From Benincasa hispida (lineage: Eukaryota; Streptophyta; Magnoliopsida; Cucurbitales; Cucurbitaceae): a stretch of DNA of 64,000 nt. The position numbers and the translations under genes are program-made. The notes under the pieces are model-generated. The model was given only the letters and a program-made list of their open reading frames with translations, did not search any database and had not been told where the DNA came from. Positions 23,253 through 34,533 of this stretch are shown piece after piece. The stretch spans positions 8,920,584 to 8,984,583 of the forward strand of contig NC_052359.1 in NCBI RefSeq assembly GCF_009727055.1. Reading direction: 5' to 3'. Position 1 is the stretch's first letter, and each line of letters begins with the position of its first letter.

Positions 23253-26093
23253 GTGACTCCAATTTTTTTTTTATTTTTTATTTTAATCAAGTTGTTTTTA
23301 TACCATTTTTTATCTTTGGATGTATTTTTTGCTACTAACTTATTATATTGTTGGGTCGTTTGTTATGTGTTTTTTTCCTTTACATAACAGTTATGGATCT
23401 TCAAATTATTACAGTTTTGTACGATGAGATTTGGAACGATAATTGTTACTAGATTTCAAGATTGGATTTTCTTTCTATTTTTTTTTTTTTGAGAGACAAA
23501 AGATTATAGAATAATGGTACATCTAATCTTTTTAAAATTTGAATTTTCACAATCTTCATAGGGCACTACGAAATTGTCGACCTAGTTGAGATGTTTCGAT
23601 GGGCCTATTGATCCTACCCTTTTTTTTAGTATCATGTTAAAAAAAACAAACGTTAAGATTTTGTAAAAACAAAAAAATCCTTGAGGAAGTCTCTTTTTAT
23701 TTATTAATTTATTAATTATTATTATTATTATTATTTGGTGAAGACAACCATGGAATAGAGAAACATGTGAGACAAGTTATGTTGGATTTTTGACAAAAGA
23801 TTAGAATAGTGATTGTCCCATCGGAAAGGTATAATGAAGTGATAGGTTCCAACACTACAAAATGAGTATATGTCTATGGTTACAAATCATCTTAGTTAAA
23901 TACACTTTAATTTGAATGTGTTAATTCTAGTTAAATTCTTTTTTGTATTCTCTAATTTGAGAGTGAGAAAAGGTTGTGAATGTTATAAAAAATTTGAGAG
24001 AGTACTTTTGTAAGTGGAATTGAAGAGATAATTACTTTGTATAGATGTGTAACAATTTTTATGTTGTGGATTTCTTTCAGTGGATCGTGATTTTTCTCTA
24101 GTTTAGAGTTTTTCATGTAAATTATTGTATTTTCTAATTTTCATATATATATATATGTATATCTCAAAATCATTATTAAAAAAAAAAAAAAAAAGTACAA
24201 AAGGCACACGCAAAGTGAAAATGTGAAGTTACTTTTGTACATTTTGCAGCAAACTAACCCCAATTCTTCGCTTAACACTGACACTCCTCGATGCCTTTCC
24301 TCCTCACTATCATTTTGCTCAATATTTTGGGTTATCCCTATCACTCACTTCCTTTCTTCTTTTTAGGGTTTTTCATTATCTTATTCTTCTTGAGAAATAT
24401 TAAAAGCCCGTTTCTATCATAAAAAATATTATTCGAGAAGATTAGTAGAATGTGGCAAATACTTTTTAGTCAACGAATGGATATGAGACAAAGAAATTAA
24501 TAATCATAGACCGTTTTGGAAACGTTTTCGTTTTTTGTATTTTTTGTTTTCATTTGTTCCTTTTTTAAGAAACGTGTTTATTTGATAATTATTTTTGTTT
24601 CTTATTTTTAAATTTGAAGAAACGTAAAGTAGGGTCAAATTTAAGAATTTTCTTTGCTCCGTTTCTAGAATGAACTATTTACATTTCTAGATAACTAAAT
24701 AATATATATCTAAAAATTTGATGAGGTTCATATAAATAATTTCACCTAATTTGAACAATCTCAAATTTATAGATGTATCGATGAAATATGAGACGGTAAA
24801 GTTGTAAATCAAGAAAATTTTTAAAAATATTTCAATTAATAAATACACCATTTTCATTTCCTAGATAAAGGTATAAATCTTATTATAATTAAGTATTTTT
24901 ATTCATATTCCTAGTTACTAATTGATGCTTTTAAATTTTATATTAGAGAATAGCATTTATGGTAGATGCTAGATAGTCAACCCCTAAAATATTGGCGATA
25001 TTTAGTTAGAAAAGAGGAAGATCATAAGTATATTATGAGACGTGAGCTTTTTTAGGTGAAATCATATTATTATATCATTGTGAAGATTGTTGTTCCTAAT
25101 AGATAACTTAATCGGTATATCTTAAACTTGAATTAATTTAATTATCTAATTTTTTTTTCGTATTTATATATGATGTAGCATCTATTGCTTTTTATTATTG
25201 GCAAGCTTTCCTTTAATTAACGCTCGCTTGTACGTTTAAATCCATCTCTTTTCGGGTTGTATGTTTCTCACATGCACATACGTCTCAGAATAAAGTATCT
25301 TGTTTCTAAAAAGAAAAAAAATAATAACTTTTAGGCTGATAGACGACAGATCTATTGTTATTCATCTTATGTTTGGAGTAGTTCAGTCTCATGTGTAGCT
25401 GAAAGTCAGCTTGGATTTTGTCTGAATCTTCATAGGTTCTTGTCTTTATGTGACAGAGAGAATCAAACAGAAACTATAAATGTTTTGGTTTTTGAATTGC
25501 CATGTTATGTGTGGCAGCAAACCTCGATGTGTCCAAATCAAGAGCTCATTTTTGTGCCCTTTTTTCTTTGTTAATGTTCTTAGTGGGAATTACAAACTTG
25601 GGGATAGTTAATTCAGTAATGATAAAGTCATAGCTAGCTTTCCCTTGTTCGATGGAAGTTATAATAATAATGAAGATATGAAACATTTCTGAACATCTCT
25701 GAAAAATAACATTCATAATTAGTTGTCCCTTTTTATTGCCAGAGATTTTATATATAATGCTTGAAAGATCCAATAAGTGATCTCATGAAAATCGTTTGTT
25801 GAATAGTTTGATGTCTGATAAGGTGTGATGAGAATATACTAATTTAACTTTTGGGTTAAGTAGAAATTTAATTAAATAACGTATTATAGGATTCAAACTT
25901 TAATTTATAGTTAGGATAATTATTTTAAATGATAAAATTGTTGATAAATATCTATTTGATAGGGACAATGACCAATGAAGATAGTTGTCCTCTCTTATAA
26001 ATCTATGACCATCTCCTTATTTAACCAATGTGGGATTTGGTTGTATTTCTAATACCATCGTGGTCTATTATTAATAGTTAGTGACATTTTACT
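23253..26093. other. AT-rich intergenic DNA with simple repeats
   Basis: ATT trinucleotide run at 23709-23735, AT run at 24143-24157, and an A run at 24177-24194. A stretch at 24510-24620 (GGAAACGTTTTCGTTTTTTG...GAAGAAACGT) looks like a third, shorter miniature element. CCAATGTGGGATTTGG near 26026 is a phrase often seen in small TRIM-type LTRs. No gene was seen. Confidence 0.45.
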
Positions 26094-26214
26094 ATATTTG
26101 TAAATAAGTTGGTTAATTTTTCTTTATTTGAAAATAGCTCTTATAGTTATGTATTTTTCCCCCTGAACATTTAGGGACTGTTTTGGGGCCTGTGATGGAA
26201 TGGGTTTATAATAT
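26094..26214 (+). repeat. Dispersed repeat shared with 52043-52165
   Basis: AAATAAGTTGGTT, TTTTTCTTTATTTGAAAA, CTCTTATAGTTAT and TTTTGGGGCC...GAATGGGTTT occur in the same order in both places. This copy is interrupted at AATAT by the solo LTR that follows. Confidence 0.7.
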
Positions 26215-26840
26215 TGTTGGAACTGGCTACCTCCGACGGTGAAACTTGATGGCAACGAACAGTAACGAACGACAGTCGTCAGAAATGTGAAACCTGCAAA
26301 ACAGAAACTTGTTACAGGCTGAGTCGCAGATCTCGCTCTCTTTAAGACGTTTCGCGGCCTTGCCTAAGTGTGCAAGCAGTTCAACAATATTATCACGTTG
26401 TCCCCAGGATAAAACAATCCAGAAGTATAAAATTATCTCGATCAAAGATGCACAATATCCGATCGAAGAACTCACACCTTTCAATATGATATGCTCGGAA
26501 AACAGATGGAAATAGAGGAAGGAATGGAGAGGGATTGGATATGTGAGTGGAAAATGAGTTGTAAGAAATGATGGAAGGCTGACACTTTTTATAGGCCTTG
26601 AAGGCCAACTGTAGTGTGAAACTATCGGGGAGGAAGACGCGTCTAGCCACAGAACGTGTGTGTAGAAGTTGACGTGGGCTATGTGGGCGGAAGATCATAA
26701 TAAGAATTAAATAATAAAATTTAAAAATAATTTTATTAAAAAATAATCACACACATGTTCGCCACACCCCGTCCGAACGGCGGTGGTATACATGTGTGAG
26801 ATGTCCAATGTACCCACACATTCTATCTCACTCCCTCTAA
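26215..26840 (-). mobile_element. Copia solo LTR with TSD AATAT
   Basis: A 626 bp block flanked by AATAT (26210-26214 and 26841-26845). On the plus strand it begins TGTTGGAACTGGCTACC and ends CACTCCCTCTAA, so in sense it starts TTAGAGGGAGTG (TG mutated to TT) and ends CCAGTTCCAACA. The minus strand has a TATAAAAAG box (26584-26596 region) in the right place for an LTR promoter. The overlapping frames of 68-101 codons on both strands are LTR sequence. The high GC relative to the flanks and CACACATG...CATGTGTG near 26750-26800 are notable. Confidence 0.75.
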
Positions 26841-26858
26841 AATATGGGTATTCCTTAG

Positions 26859-28865
26859 TATTGGGGTTGATGCCCTAAATCTCGTAGGGTCTTGTAGTTT
26901 GTAAACACGTGTTTGAACAAACATCTGTGATGTAATAATATGAGATATTTTCTTCACTGTTGTTTACGAAATATGGGATATTTTAATTGCATTAACCAAA
27001 AATCAATAAACTAAGATCCTTGGTATCGTTGTAACTTAAGCATGTATATGGAGACATACAAGTGGATCATGCCTTAAGTCATAACCTAAATGGTCTGTAG
27101 TATATGGATAAAGGAGTGAAACCTTATCCTGGTGACACTACGAATACGACTCGCTTTGTAGATGTTATAAGTGTTGTAAAGTGCTATAGATGGTCTGATC
27201 CTGATCATTCATGTGGAGACATGCAACTATACAAAGAAATTTATATAAGATCGGACCATGAAATATTTAGTCTCGTCATATAACACCGTTTATGACAAAG
27301 ACTTTCATTTCACTAGGATGACCTATGTAACATGACCTTAATCCTGAGTGAGTTGGGAACTTCTGCCTATGAGGGCGGTTCTTTGATTTGCATCGTTGCG
27401 AGTGGCCAGATTGCTGACTCAAACTTACCACTTTGAGGATTCGTCTGATTGAGGAGCTGGAGACTCAGCTACACAAGATGGAATTCACTCTTTTCCCGAA
27501 GCAGGGGTAAGTAGATAGATTGCTCCCTCAAGGGTTGATTCCGTGGCTTGAACAATGTGGCGCCACACACTTTCTCATGGCTCGAGAAGTGTTCACTCAT
27601 AGTAGGACTATGATGTACTGTTCATTAGAGGAATCAGTGGTACTTAAGGAGTTAGATGTAATTATAGGGGCAAAACGGTAAATTGGTTCAACTGTACTTA
27701 CGAGCGATCTGTGAAGGGTTATTGTATTGTTGATTGGTTATATCCAATGGATACAAAAATATATTTATAGTGAGAAAAGTGCAGTTGTCGGTCTTTAGTG
27801 GAGTATCCGACAGTTAACAGATGGTGGATATCGTGATTAAAGAGTTTAGTTAGTTATTCACGTACTATTGGAGCTTCAAGCTACAGGTCCATAAGGTCCC
27901 TTTGGTAGCTCAATAGATTCAAGTTGAGAATCAGATTTTGGGTTTGTTTGAAGTGTTCAAATTAATTAGAGCGAATTTGATTATATATGATATAATTAAA
28001 TTGGTTCAATTATATGTGATATAATTGATTTGATGTATTAGATACATTAATTGGAGGAATTAATATAAATATGATTTATATTAAATAAAGGAGAAAAGAA
28101 CTATAGTTTAAATATTATATATGATATGATACTAAAAGTATAGGTTATAAATATAATATGATAAGTTAGTTATTATATTTATTTATAATAAAAAATTATA
28201 AGATAATTGTTTTAGTTGGTTATTTCTTTTCTCCATTAAGTGCAAGTGGGAAGTTATTTTCAGTTTTAATAACTGAATAATAAATGAAAAGAGTTTTCAT
28301 TTTTTGAGGTTAATTGTTTCATTCTTGCATTACTAATCTATCACTCACAAGAGACTATACGATAGCCCTTTCGAGGGACTAAACGATCGAGTGAGATTTT
28401 GCTAGACGATTGAGTACACACTGTCTATACGATAGACTAAACCTTTCTGCCACTTATTCAATCGTGTAGTTCAATCGTATATTTCCTCCTTCCCTCTACC
28501 AAATTCACACAGAGCCTATACCTCCTGGATTCTCACTTCGAGAATACCAAGGTAACCGAGTGGTAGTGTCGAGGGTTGTCGTTCAAGGATTAGATTGTTC
28601 GTGATTACATTGGTGTTCATTGCATTCGTGATCATGTAGACTTTGCTGGGATTCCGAACTAGTGTAGATCGAGGGAATACGTGAAGAAGAGTTCTTCAAA
28701 GGTATGTCTCTTGATTCTCTTTGTATTTAATTAAGAAAGCATGCTATAATTTTCTTTAAGATACATAACTGTTCTTGTATGTTTGTGAATGCGTTTATTC
28801 TTTCACAATGGGCTTGGAAAGATCTTGCTTACACTCACTGGTTCTCTTGAATAAGAGATCCTTCA
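26859..28865 (+). mobile_element. E2 copia 5' LTR
   Basis: Starts TATTGGGGTTGATGCCC (TG mutated to TA) and ends GAGATCCTTCA, 2007 bp. It aligns along its length with the solo LTR at 15668-17634 (opposite strand) and with the other family members here. CGATCG-like motifs cluster at 28370-28465. It is followed by a degenerate primer site and the long leader of E2. Confidence 0.8.
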
Positions 28866-28885
28866 ATTATTATTAGAGTCAGGTT
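28866..28885 (+). other. Degenerate primer binding site of E2
   Basis: TATTATTAGAGTCAGG aligns with TTGGTATCAGAGCCAGG with a small deletion and substitutions. Position right after the LTR end supports it. Confidence 0.45.
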
Positions 28886-31436
28886 GTTTTGATATTCCAA
28901 ATCTATTGATGTATTGAATTGCATTGCATTTACATTATTGGTGGGCTTTAAGCATGTCTACATTATGTTTAAGTGTTAAATGTATTTGTGAATGTGGGTT
29001 AATGGAATTTACGGGATGATTGCCTCTGGTTATTGCTTTCATTTACATTTCAAAGTTAATTGTAAGGGCCCCTGTGTTTTTTGGCATATTAACTTGCTAT
29101 CGAGTCTGTAATTCAAAGAGTTTTGAGTCTGTAAGAGTTGCTCGTGATGAAGATTCAAGGCATGAAGATGCAGTTTACTTCGAAAAAAAGAAGACCAAGA
29201 GTTGGTCAGATCATGTAGCCCAGGCTGAACGATCATTTAGATTTGGCTAAACGATCGAGTAGAAAAGTTCTAACTTAATCGTGTAACATTTACTAAATGA
29301 TCATATGGCTGATGCTAAACAAACGAGTAAAGTGTTTACTCAATCGGTTTGTGTTGGCTACTCAATCGTGTAAATGATGGAGGTAAAGGATCGTTGAGTA
29401 TGGGATACTCGTTGCATAGTACCACATGCATTAAACGATCGTATAGGCCAACATGCTTCATCGCATAGTCACTGGTTGAACGATCATTCGGTAAATGTTA
29501 CATAGTGCTTGCTCCTCGATTGTCTAGACGATCATCCTTCATCGCATAGTTTTCTCTACTCGATCATCTAGGCAAATGTTAATACTCGGTGCGCTGCACG
29601 ATCGAATGGCCTTCATGCTTCATCGTATAGTCAAAGGCACTCGATCATTGCTACACGATTGTGGTTACTCGACCAACTTAACTAGATGATCACAAGGAAA
29701 ATTTACACGATCAGGAAGTGAGGCTTTTCCCGGACGGTTCAAGACCCAATTCGCCTGTTTGAACCAATTACTTGATAGTTTATGTAATAGATAGTTTTTT
29801 ATTTCCGATTTTTTAGGCAAATCATCCCGGTCCATTAACTTTTGTGAGTGTACATGAGATGTATGTTTAAATTATATGTCATATAGTATGCCATATAGTT
29901 TTAAATCCCACCATAGGTTATGCATTTGTCATGCATCATCTCTATATTGTAAGAGTTATGATATAGTAGTTTGCATGATTAAATTACTTTAAGAGCATGC
30001 TCATATATCATATAATATAAGAGTTATATTTATACATGCATTAAGCATATTCATGCATCATCTTTATATTATAAATGTTATAGTATAAGGATGTATGGAA
30101 GCATAGATACTTAGTTCATTACTATTTACATAAGACTTATATATAGTAATGAATGGACACTGCATGAAGCATGACACATAGGTTAAATTTATAAGAGTTA
30201 TAAATACCTAGTCTAGCTTAGCAATGTGAATGATTTTGGTTATTTTCTTTTATAAGTGTTATAATGGAAATTAAAACTAAAATCAATAAGAAAGACATGC
30301 ATGTACACTTAGGCTTGAATCATGTTTTAAAAAAGTTTTAAAATTTGATGGAGATAGACCTAAGATCACGGTTCTAATGAGATTAGAAATCTAAGCTAAT
30401 ATTTTAATCAATTTAATAGGATTAAATTGACTAATAAAAGATTAAATATGTACCAAATCTATCATAAGGGACCTTTTGTCTAAGGCGGGTTCTATCTAGG
30501 TTGGGGGACTTAAGCTGACGGAAACGGAACACCCTTACCTGGGAACCTACCTGGAAAGGTGAATTAGATAGATTTTTTGCATGCATGCAAATTTGATGAT
30601 AGTCCGTTAAAATGTTTAATGGGACTTAATTCGAACTTGTTTGATTATCAAAAGCAAGAGTTTTTTTTAGCAAATTAAACTCACACTTAAATAAAATTTG
30701 TAGTCGGATTGCCTAAGTTAATGAATCCCTAGGTAGAACATTTAGTGGGAGGTACTTGGGGTATATGATACTCCACTTACGCTTTTTCATGTTTCTTCAT
30801 AATGTTCACACTGTGAGATCTATCATCAGCCTCAAGGCACCCTGGGAGTGTCCCCCTAAAGAATGGTGTTTGGGTAGGTCAATACCAAGGTGAATGGAGA
30901 GAATGTTCATAGTAAGTGGGAGCAGAACGTGTAATAACATATCCTACGGTCTCTCTCATTAGGTTGGATAACATTTTGTGCATCACCTCGAGGCACCCTG
31001 GGAGTGCCTCCTAAAGGATGACAGTTTTGCACGACTCTTTATCTGGTCTCCTGTATAGGATAAGGCCGCTTTAGTCTCTTGTCCTAATCTACTTTTCCCT
31101 ACGGTGGGTGCATTAGGTGGGACTCTAGGGCCTAAAATGAGGGGTTACACTTATGTAGAATTGTTAAAGGTTAACAGTTTTGGACCAAAAATTGTGACTG
31201 TTAGAGTTAGTTACAAAAGTTGTTTCTGTCTAATGGTTGAAAATGTCTCATATCAGTGAAGAGACACTTGATCACCCTACTGGTGACTTTTGTCCTGCCT
31301 TGTTGGGGCATCATTGCAAAATAGATGTAATTTCACTTAAGGTATATTAGAATTATTTTGCTAAAACTAAAATTTGTGTTAAAAATGGTAATGTATAGAC
31401 TTATTAAGTTTGTTCATGTTTTTCAGCAACTTTAAA
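28886..31436 (+). mobile_element. E2 untranslated leader
   Basis: About 2.5 kb without coding potential before the first gag ATG at 31437. The part 29225-29700 is packed with CGATCG-like motifs. The part 29830-31130 matches the antisense E1 leader (3481-5175), so it is a conserved leader of the family. Two copies of CTCGAGGCACCCTGGGAGTG-like sequence lie at 30831 and 30989, about 160 bp apart. Confidence 0.65.
29225..29700 (+). repeat. CGATCG motif cluster in E2 leader
   Basis: Degenerate copies of AAACGATCG(T/A)(T/A)TAG and ATCGCATAGT recur every 20-50 bp (for example near 29253, 29437, 29602). The same motif family marks the 3' half of every long LTR of this family and the 60.4-61.4 kb block. 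Confidence 0.7.
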
Positions 31437-32330
31437 ATGGCAACAGTCATGTTAGCTTTATTAAGTGTCGATAAACTGACTGGCAAAAATTACGCTAGTT
31501 GGAAAAACACGATTAATACCATTCTTATCATCGATGACCTGAGGTTTGTTCTTACGAAGGAGTGTCCTCCTATTCCAACTTACGAAAATTACGCTAGTTG
31601 GAAAAACACGATTAATACCAGCCTAAACGACGTTTTGGCCAAGAGCATGAGCCTATGGTCTCTGTGCATGAGATCATGGAGTTCTTATGGGGAATGTTCG
31701 GACAACTATTTGGACAGCTCAAACACGAAGCTCTGAAATGCATCTCAACTCCAAAATGAAGGAGGATACATCTGTTTGAGAACATGTATTGAACATGATG
31801 GTCCATTCAATGTGGCAGAGATGAATAGGGCCCATATTGATGAGGGTAGCCAGATTAGCTTTATTCTGCACACGTTGCTAGAAAGCTTCCTGCACTTTGT
31901 CAGCAATGTTGTGCTGAGCAAAGTTGATTATACCCTTATAACTCTCCTCAACGAGTTGCAGACATTCCAATCCTTCTTGAAAAACAAGGAGAAGAAAGTT
32001 GACAAGGAAAATGTTGCTTCATCATGTAAGAAGTTCCACGAGGTTCGACCTCAGGAACTAAGTCTGCACCTTCTACTTCTAACACTACTAAGTGGAAGAA
32101 GAATAAGGGTAATAAGGAAAAGGGGAAGGCATGGGCTAACCCACAACCTACCACACAACAGGATAAGTGACCAACGTCGGTTGAAAAACGAAAATGTTTC
32201 TATTGCAACCAGGATGGGCACTATAAGTGGAACTATCCTCGGTGGTTAAAGGAGAAGAAGAAGGCTAAGGCCAAGGCAAATCAAGGTAAATATGATTTAC
32301 TAATTTTGGAAACTTGTTTAGTGGAGAATG
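31437..32330 (+). pseudogene. E2 gag, first copy
   Basis: From ATG 31437: MATVMLALLSVDKLTGKNYA, then SWKNTINTILIIDDLRFVLT, the N-terminal part of copia gag, the capsid protein. A 36-base stretch around YASWKNTINT is repeated exactly at about 31487-31522 and 31586-31621, adding a spurious second copy. After a frameshift, 31776-32060 encodes the second gag half (NVAEMNRAHIDEGSQISFIL, then DYTLITLLNELQTFQSFLKN). After another shift, a zinc knuckle near 32190-32235 reads CFYCNQDGHYKWN with tyrosine-proline where the final cysteine is expected. Clearly non-functional. Confidence 0.8.
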
Positions 32331-32746
32331 ATGATTCTGCCTGGATTATAGACTCTGGGGCCACTAATCATGTTTGTTCTTCTTTTTAGGGGATTAGATC
32401 CTGATGGCAGCTTAAGGCTGGTGAAATGACGATGCGAGTAGGTATCGGGCATGTTGTCTTAACTTTAACAGTGGGAAGGTTCCAGTTGACTTTATAAAAT
32501 AAATTTATCATTTTGAATGATGTATATGTTGTTCCTGAGTTAAAGCAGAACTTAATTTATGTAAAGTGTTTGATTGAATGTAAATATACTCTCAACTTTT
32601 CGATGAATAAAGTGTTTCTTCTGAAAGATGGTGATGAGATTTGTTCAGCAAAACTGAAAAATAATTTTTATGTTCTAAGGTCGTTAGTAACAAATTCCCT
32701 TCATAACATAGAGATTGGCTGCTTGGGGCGAAACTTTAGGGTCTAA
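32270..32746 (+). pseudogene. E2 protease and pre-integrase, first copy
   Basis: Encodes KYDLLILETCLVENDDSAWI then IDSGATNHV, the copia aspartic protease active site (D-S/T-G). A stop in place of the next aromatic residue and another before the linker break it. The tail at 32513-32746 encodes NDVYVVPELKQNLIYVKCLI and YVLRSLVTNSLHNIE, the linker before integrase. Instead of integrase, a second leader begins at about 32741. Confidence 0.8.
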
Positions 32747-33060
32747 AATGACAGGTCACACTTATGGGAAATTGTTAAGTAAGTTAGTGATTTCTCTGCC
32801 AAATCAATGATGACTAGTCGTTATAGGAACAAGAGTTGTTCTGATATTAATGGCTAGTTGAGAATATCTCAATTCAGATGAGGGATAAATTGACCACCCT
32901 TCGGCAGCTTTTGTCCTAAATCTTTGAAGCGTCATTGTGAAATTATATGTCACATGGGGTTCGTGTAAGTTTTGTAAACCGTATTGGATGTTGTATGTTT
33001 TTTCAAGGAGTATTTGCTTAAAACCTAACATAGGTCAATGTCTTTTTGTTTTCAGCAACA
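32741..33060 (+). repeat. Second copy of the E2 leader end
   Basis: Aligns with 31120-31436: AGGGTCTAAAATGANNGGT...ACACTTATG, then TTGACCACCCTNC...CTTTTGTCCT, and the TTTTCAGCAAC before the gag start. It is diverged from the first copy, so the duplication is old or the two modules come from different elements. Confidence 0.75.
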
Positions 33061-34010
33061 TGTTTGATTTTTCGTTAAATGCCTCTAGTTCGACCGATTT
33101 CATACAATGGAAAGAGTTAAGTAAAATGTATTTCGTGGTAAACAACCTCAAGTTTATGGATGAGGAGTGTCCTCAAGTTCCGACCCTTGATGCACCGCGA
33201 AGTGTTTGTAATGCATATGAGGTGTTGATGAAGGCTAATTCATTGGCCCAACTTCATATTTTGGCTAGCATACCTGATGCCTAGGCCAAAAGGGTTGAGA
33301 ACATGATCATTGCATGTAAGATCATGGACTCGTTACAAGATTTGTTTGAAAGTCAGTTCTCACTTTTCGAGCACAAAGGGATGGATGAAAAAACTAGTAG
33401 TGTCAGTTCCCAAGTTAAAATCCAGGAAGAGAAAGCAAGTGTTACTAACTCTGCTGAAGTTCATAAATGAGAAGTGTTCTCTGACATGGAACTTGGAGCT
33501 TATTTAAATTCTGATGCTGATATCACTACTCTCCAAAAGAGGAGGAAGTCTAAAGATAGTAAATATGATTTATTAGTCTTGGAGACGTGTTTGGTAGAGA
33601 ATGGTGATTCTGCCTGGATCCTTGATTCGGGTGCTATTAATCACGTCAGTTGCTCTTATCAAGGATTTAATTCCTGGTAAACGTTGCCACAAGAAGAGAT
33701 GACTCTTCTAGTTGGTACTGGTGAGGTTGTTTTAGTTGTTGCTGTAGGCAGGCTAAAGTTGTTTTCGACAAGAAACGTTATATGTTACTGGATAATGTTT
33801 TTGTAATTCCTCATATCAAGAGGAACTTAATCTGGATTTCTTGTTTCATTGAACAAGGTTATACCGTCTCGTTTTCTGGGAGTAAAGTTTTTATTTTCAA
33901 GAATGGAATGGAGATTGGTTTTGGTTCAATGGAAAATAACTTATATGTACTAAGGTCGTTAGTCATAAAAGCCTTGTTTAATATTGAAATGTTCAGTACA
34001 GCGACAACAG
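33061..34010 (+). pseudogene. E2 gag-protease, second copy
   Basis: Begins MFDFSLNASSSTDFIQWKEL (33059), continues with FVVNNLKFMDEECPQVPTLD and SVCNAYEVLMKANSLAQLHI (gag). The middle of gag is deleted and the zinc knuckle is not found. DSKYDLLVLETCLVENGDSA followed by ILDSGAINHV at 33555-33650 is protease. Stops fall at 33282, 33468 and after the protease motif; a frameshift at about 33780 leads into LDNVFVIPHIKRNLIWISCF. Confidence 0.8.
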
Positions 34011-34533
34011 CTAAAAGACCAAAGGTTTCTCCAAAGAAAAACGCCCATCTTTGGCATCTAAGGTTAGGTCACATCAACCTCAATAGGATTGGGCAGTTGG
34101 TGAAATTTGGAGTTCTAAAGAGTTTAGAAGAAAACTCTTTGTCGGTGTATGAATCATGCCTCAAAGGCAAGATGACCAAATGACCTTTTACTGGAAAAGG
34201 TTATAGAGCCTAGGAAGCCTTGAAGCTTGTACATTCAGACCTCTGTGGTCCAATGAGTGTTAGGGCTCGAGGTGGTTATAAATATTTCATCTCTTTCATA
34301 GATGATTATTCAAGGTACGGGTATCTATACCTAATGCAACGTAAGTTTAAAGCCCTTGACAAGTTCAAGGAGTATAAGGCTGAAGTTGAAAACTTGTTAG
34401 GTAAGAATATGAAAACACTAAGATCTGATCGTGGTGGAGAGTATATGGACCTACAATTCCAGAACTATATGATAGAACATGGAATTACGTCCCAAATCTC
34501 GGCCCCAGGTACACCTCCGCAGAATGGTGTATC
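34011..34533 (+). pseudogene. E2 integrase, N-terminal part
   Basis: Encodes HLWHLRLGHINLNRIGQL and YESCLKGKMTK: the HHCC zinc-binding region with the first cysteine replaced by tyrosine. Then VHSDLCGPM, with the first catalytic Asp, FIDDYSRYGYLYLM, and LRSDRGGEYMD with the second Asp. The frame runs to PGTPPQNGV, where a solo LTR starts inside the serine codon immediately before the catalytic Glu. Stops at 34181 and 34210 already interrupt it, so the gene was also decaying by point mutation. Confidence 0.85.

Noticed and set aside
26227..26698. Long overlapping frames on both strands (85, 68, 101 codons) suggesting a gene
   Set aside because: They lie wholly within a solo LTR bounded by AATAT duplications; no domain recognised.
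31776..32249. 157-codon frame as an intact gene
   Set aside because: Only the first half is gag; the rest is a frameshifted reading of the gag tail and zinc knuckle.
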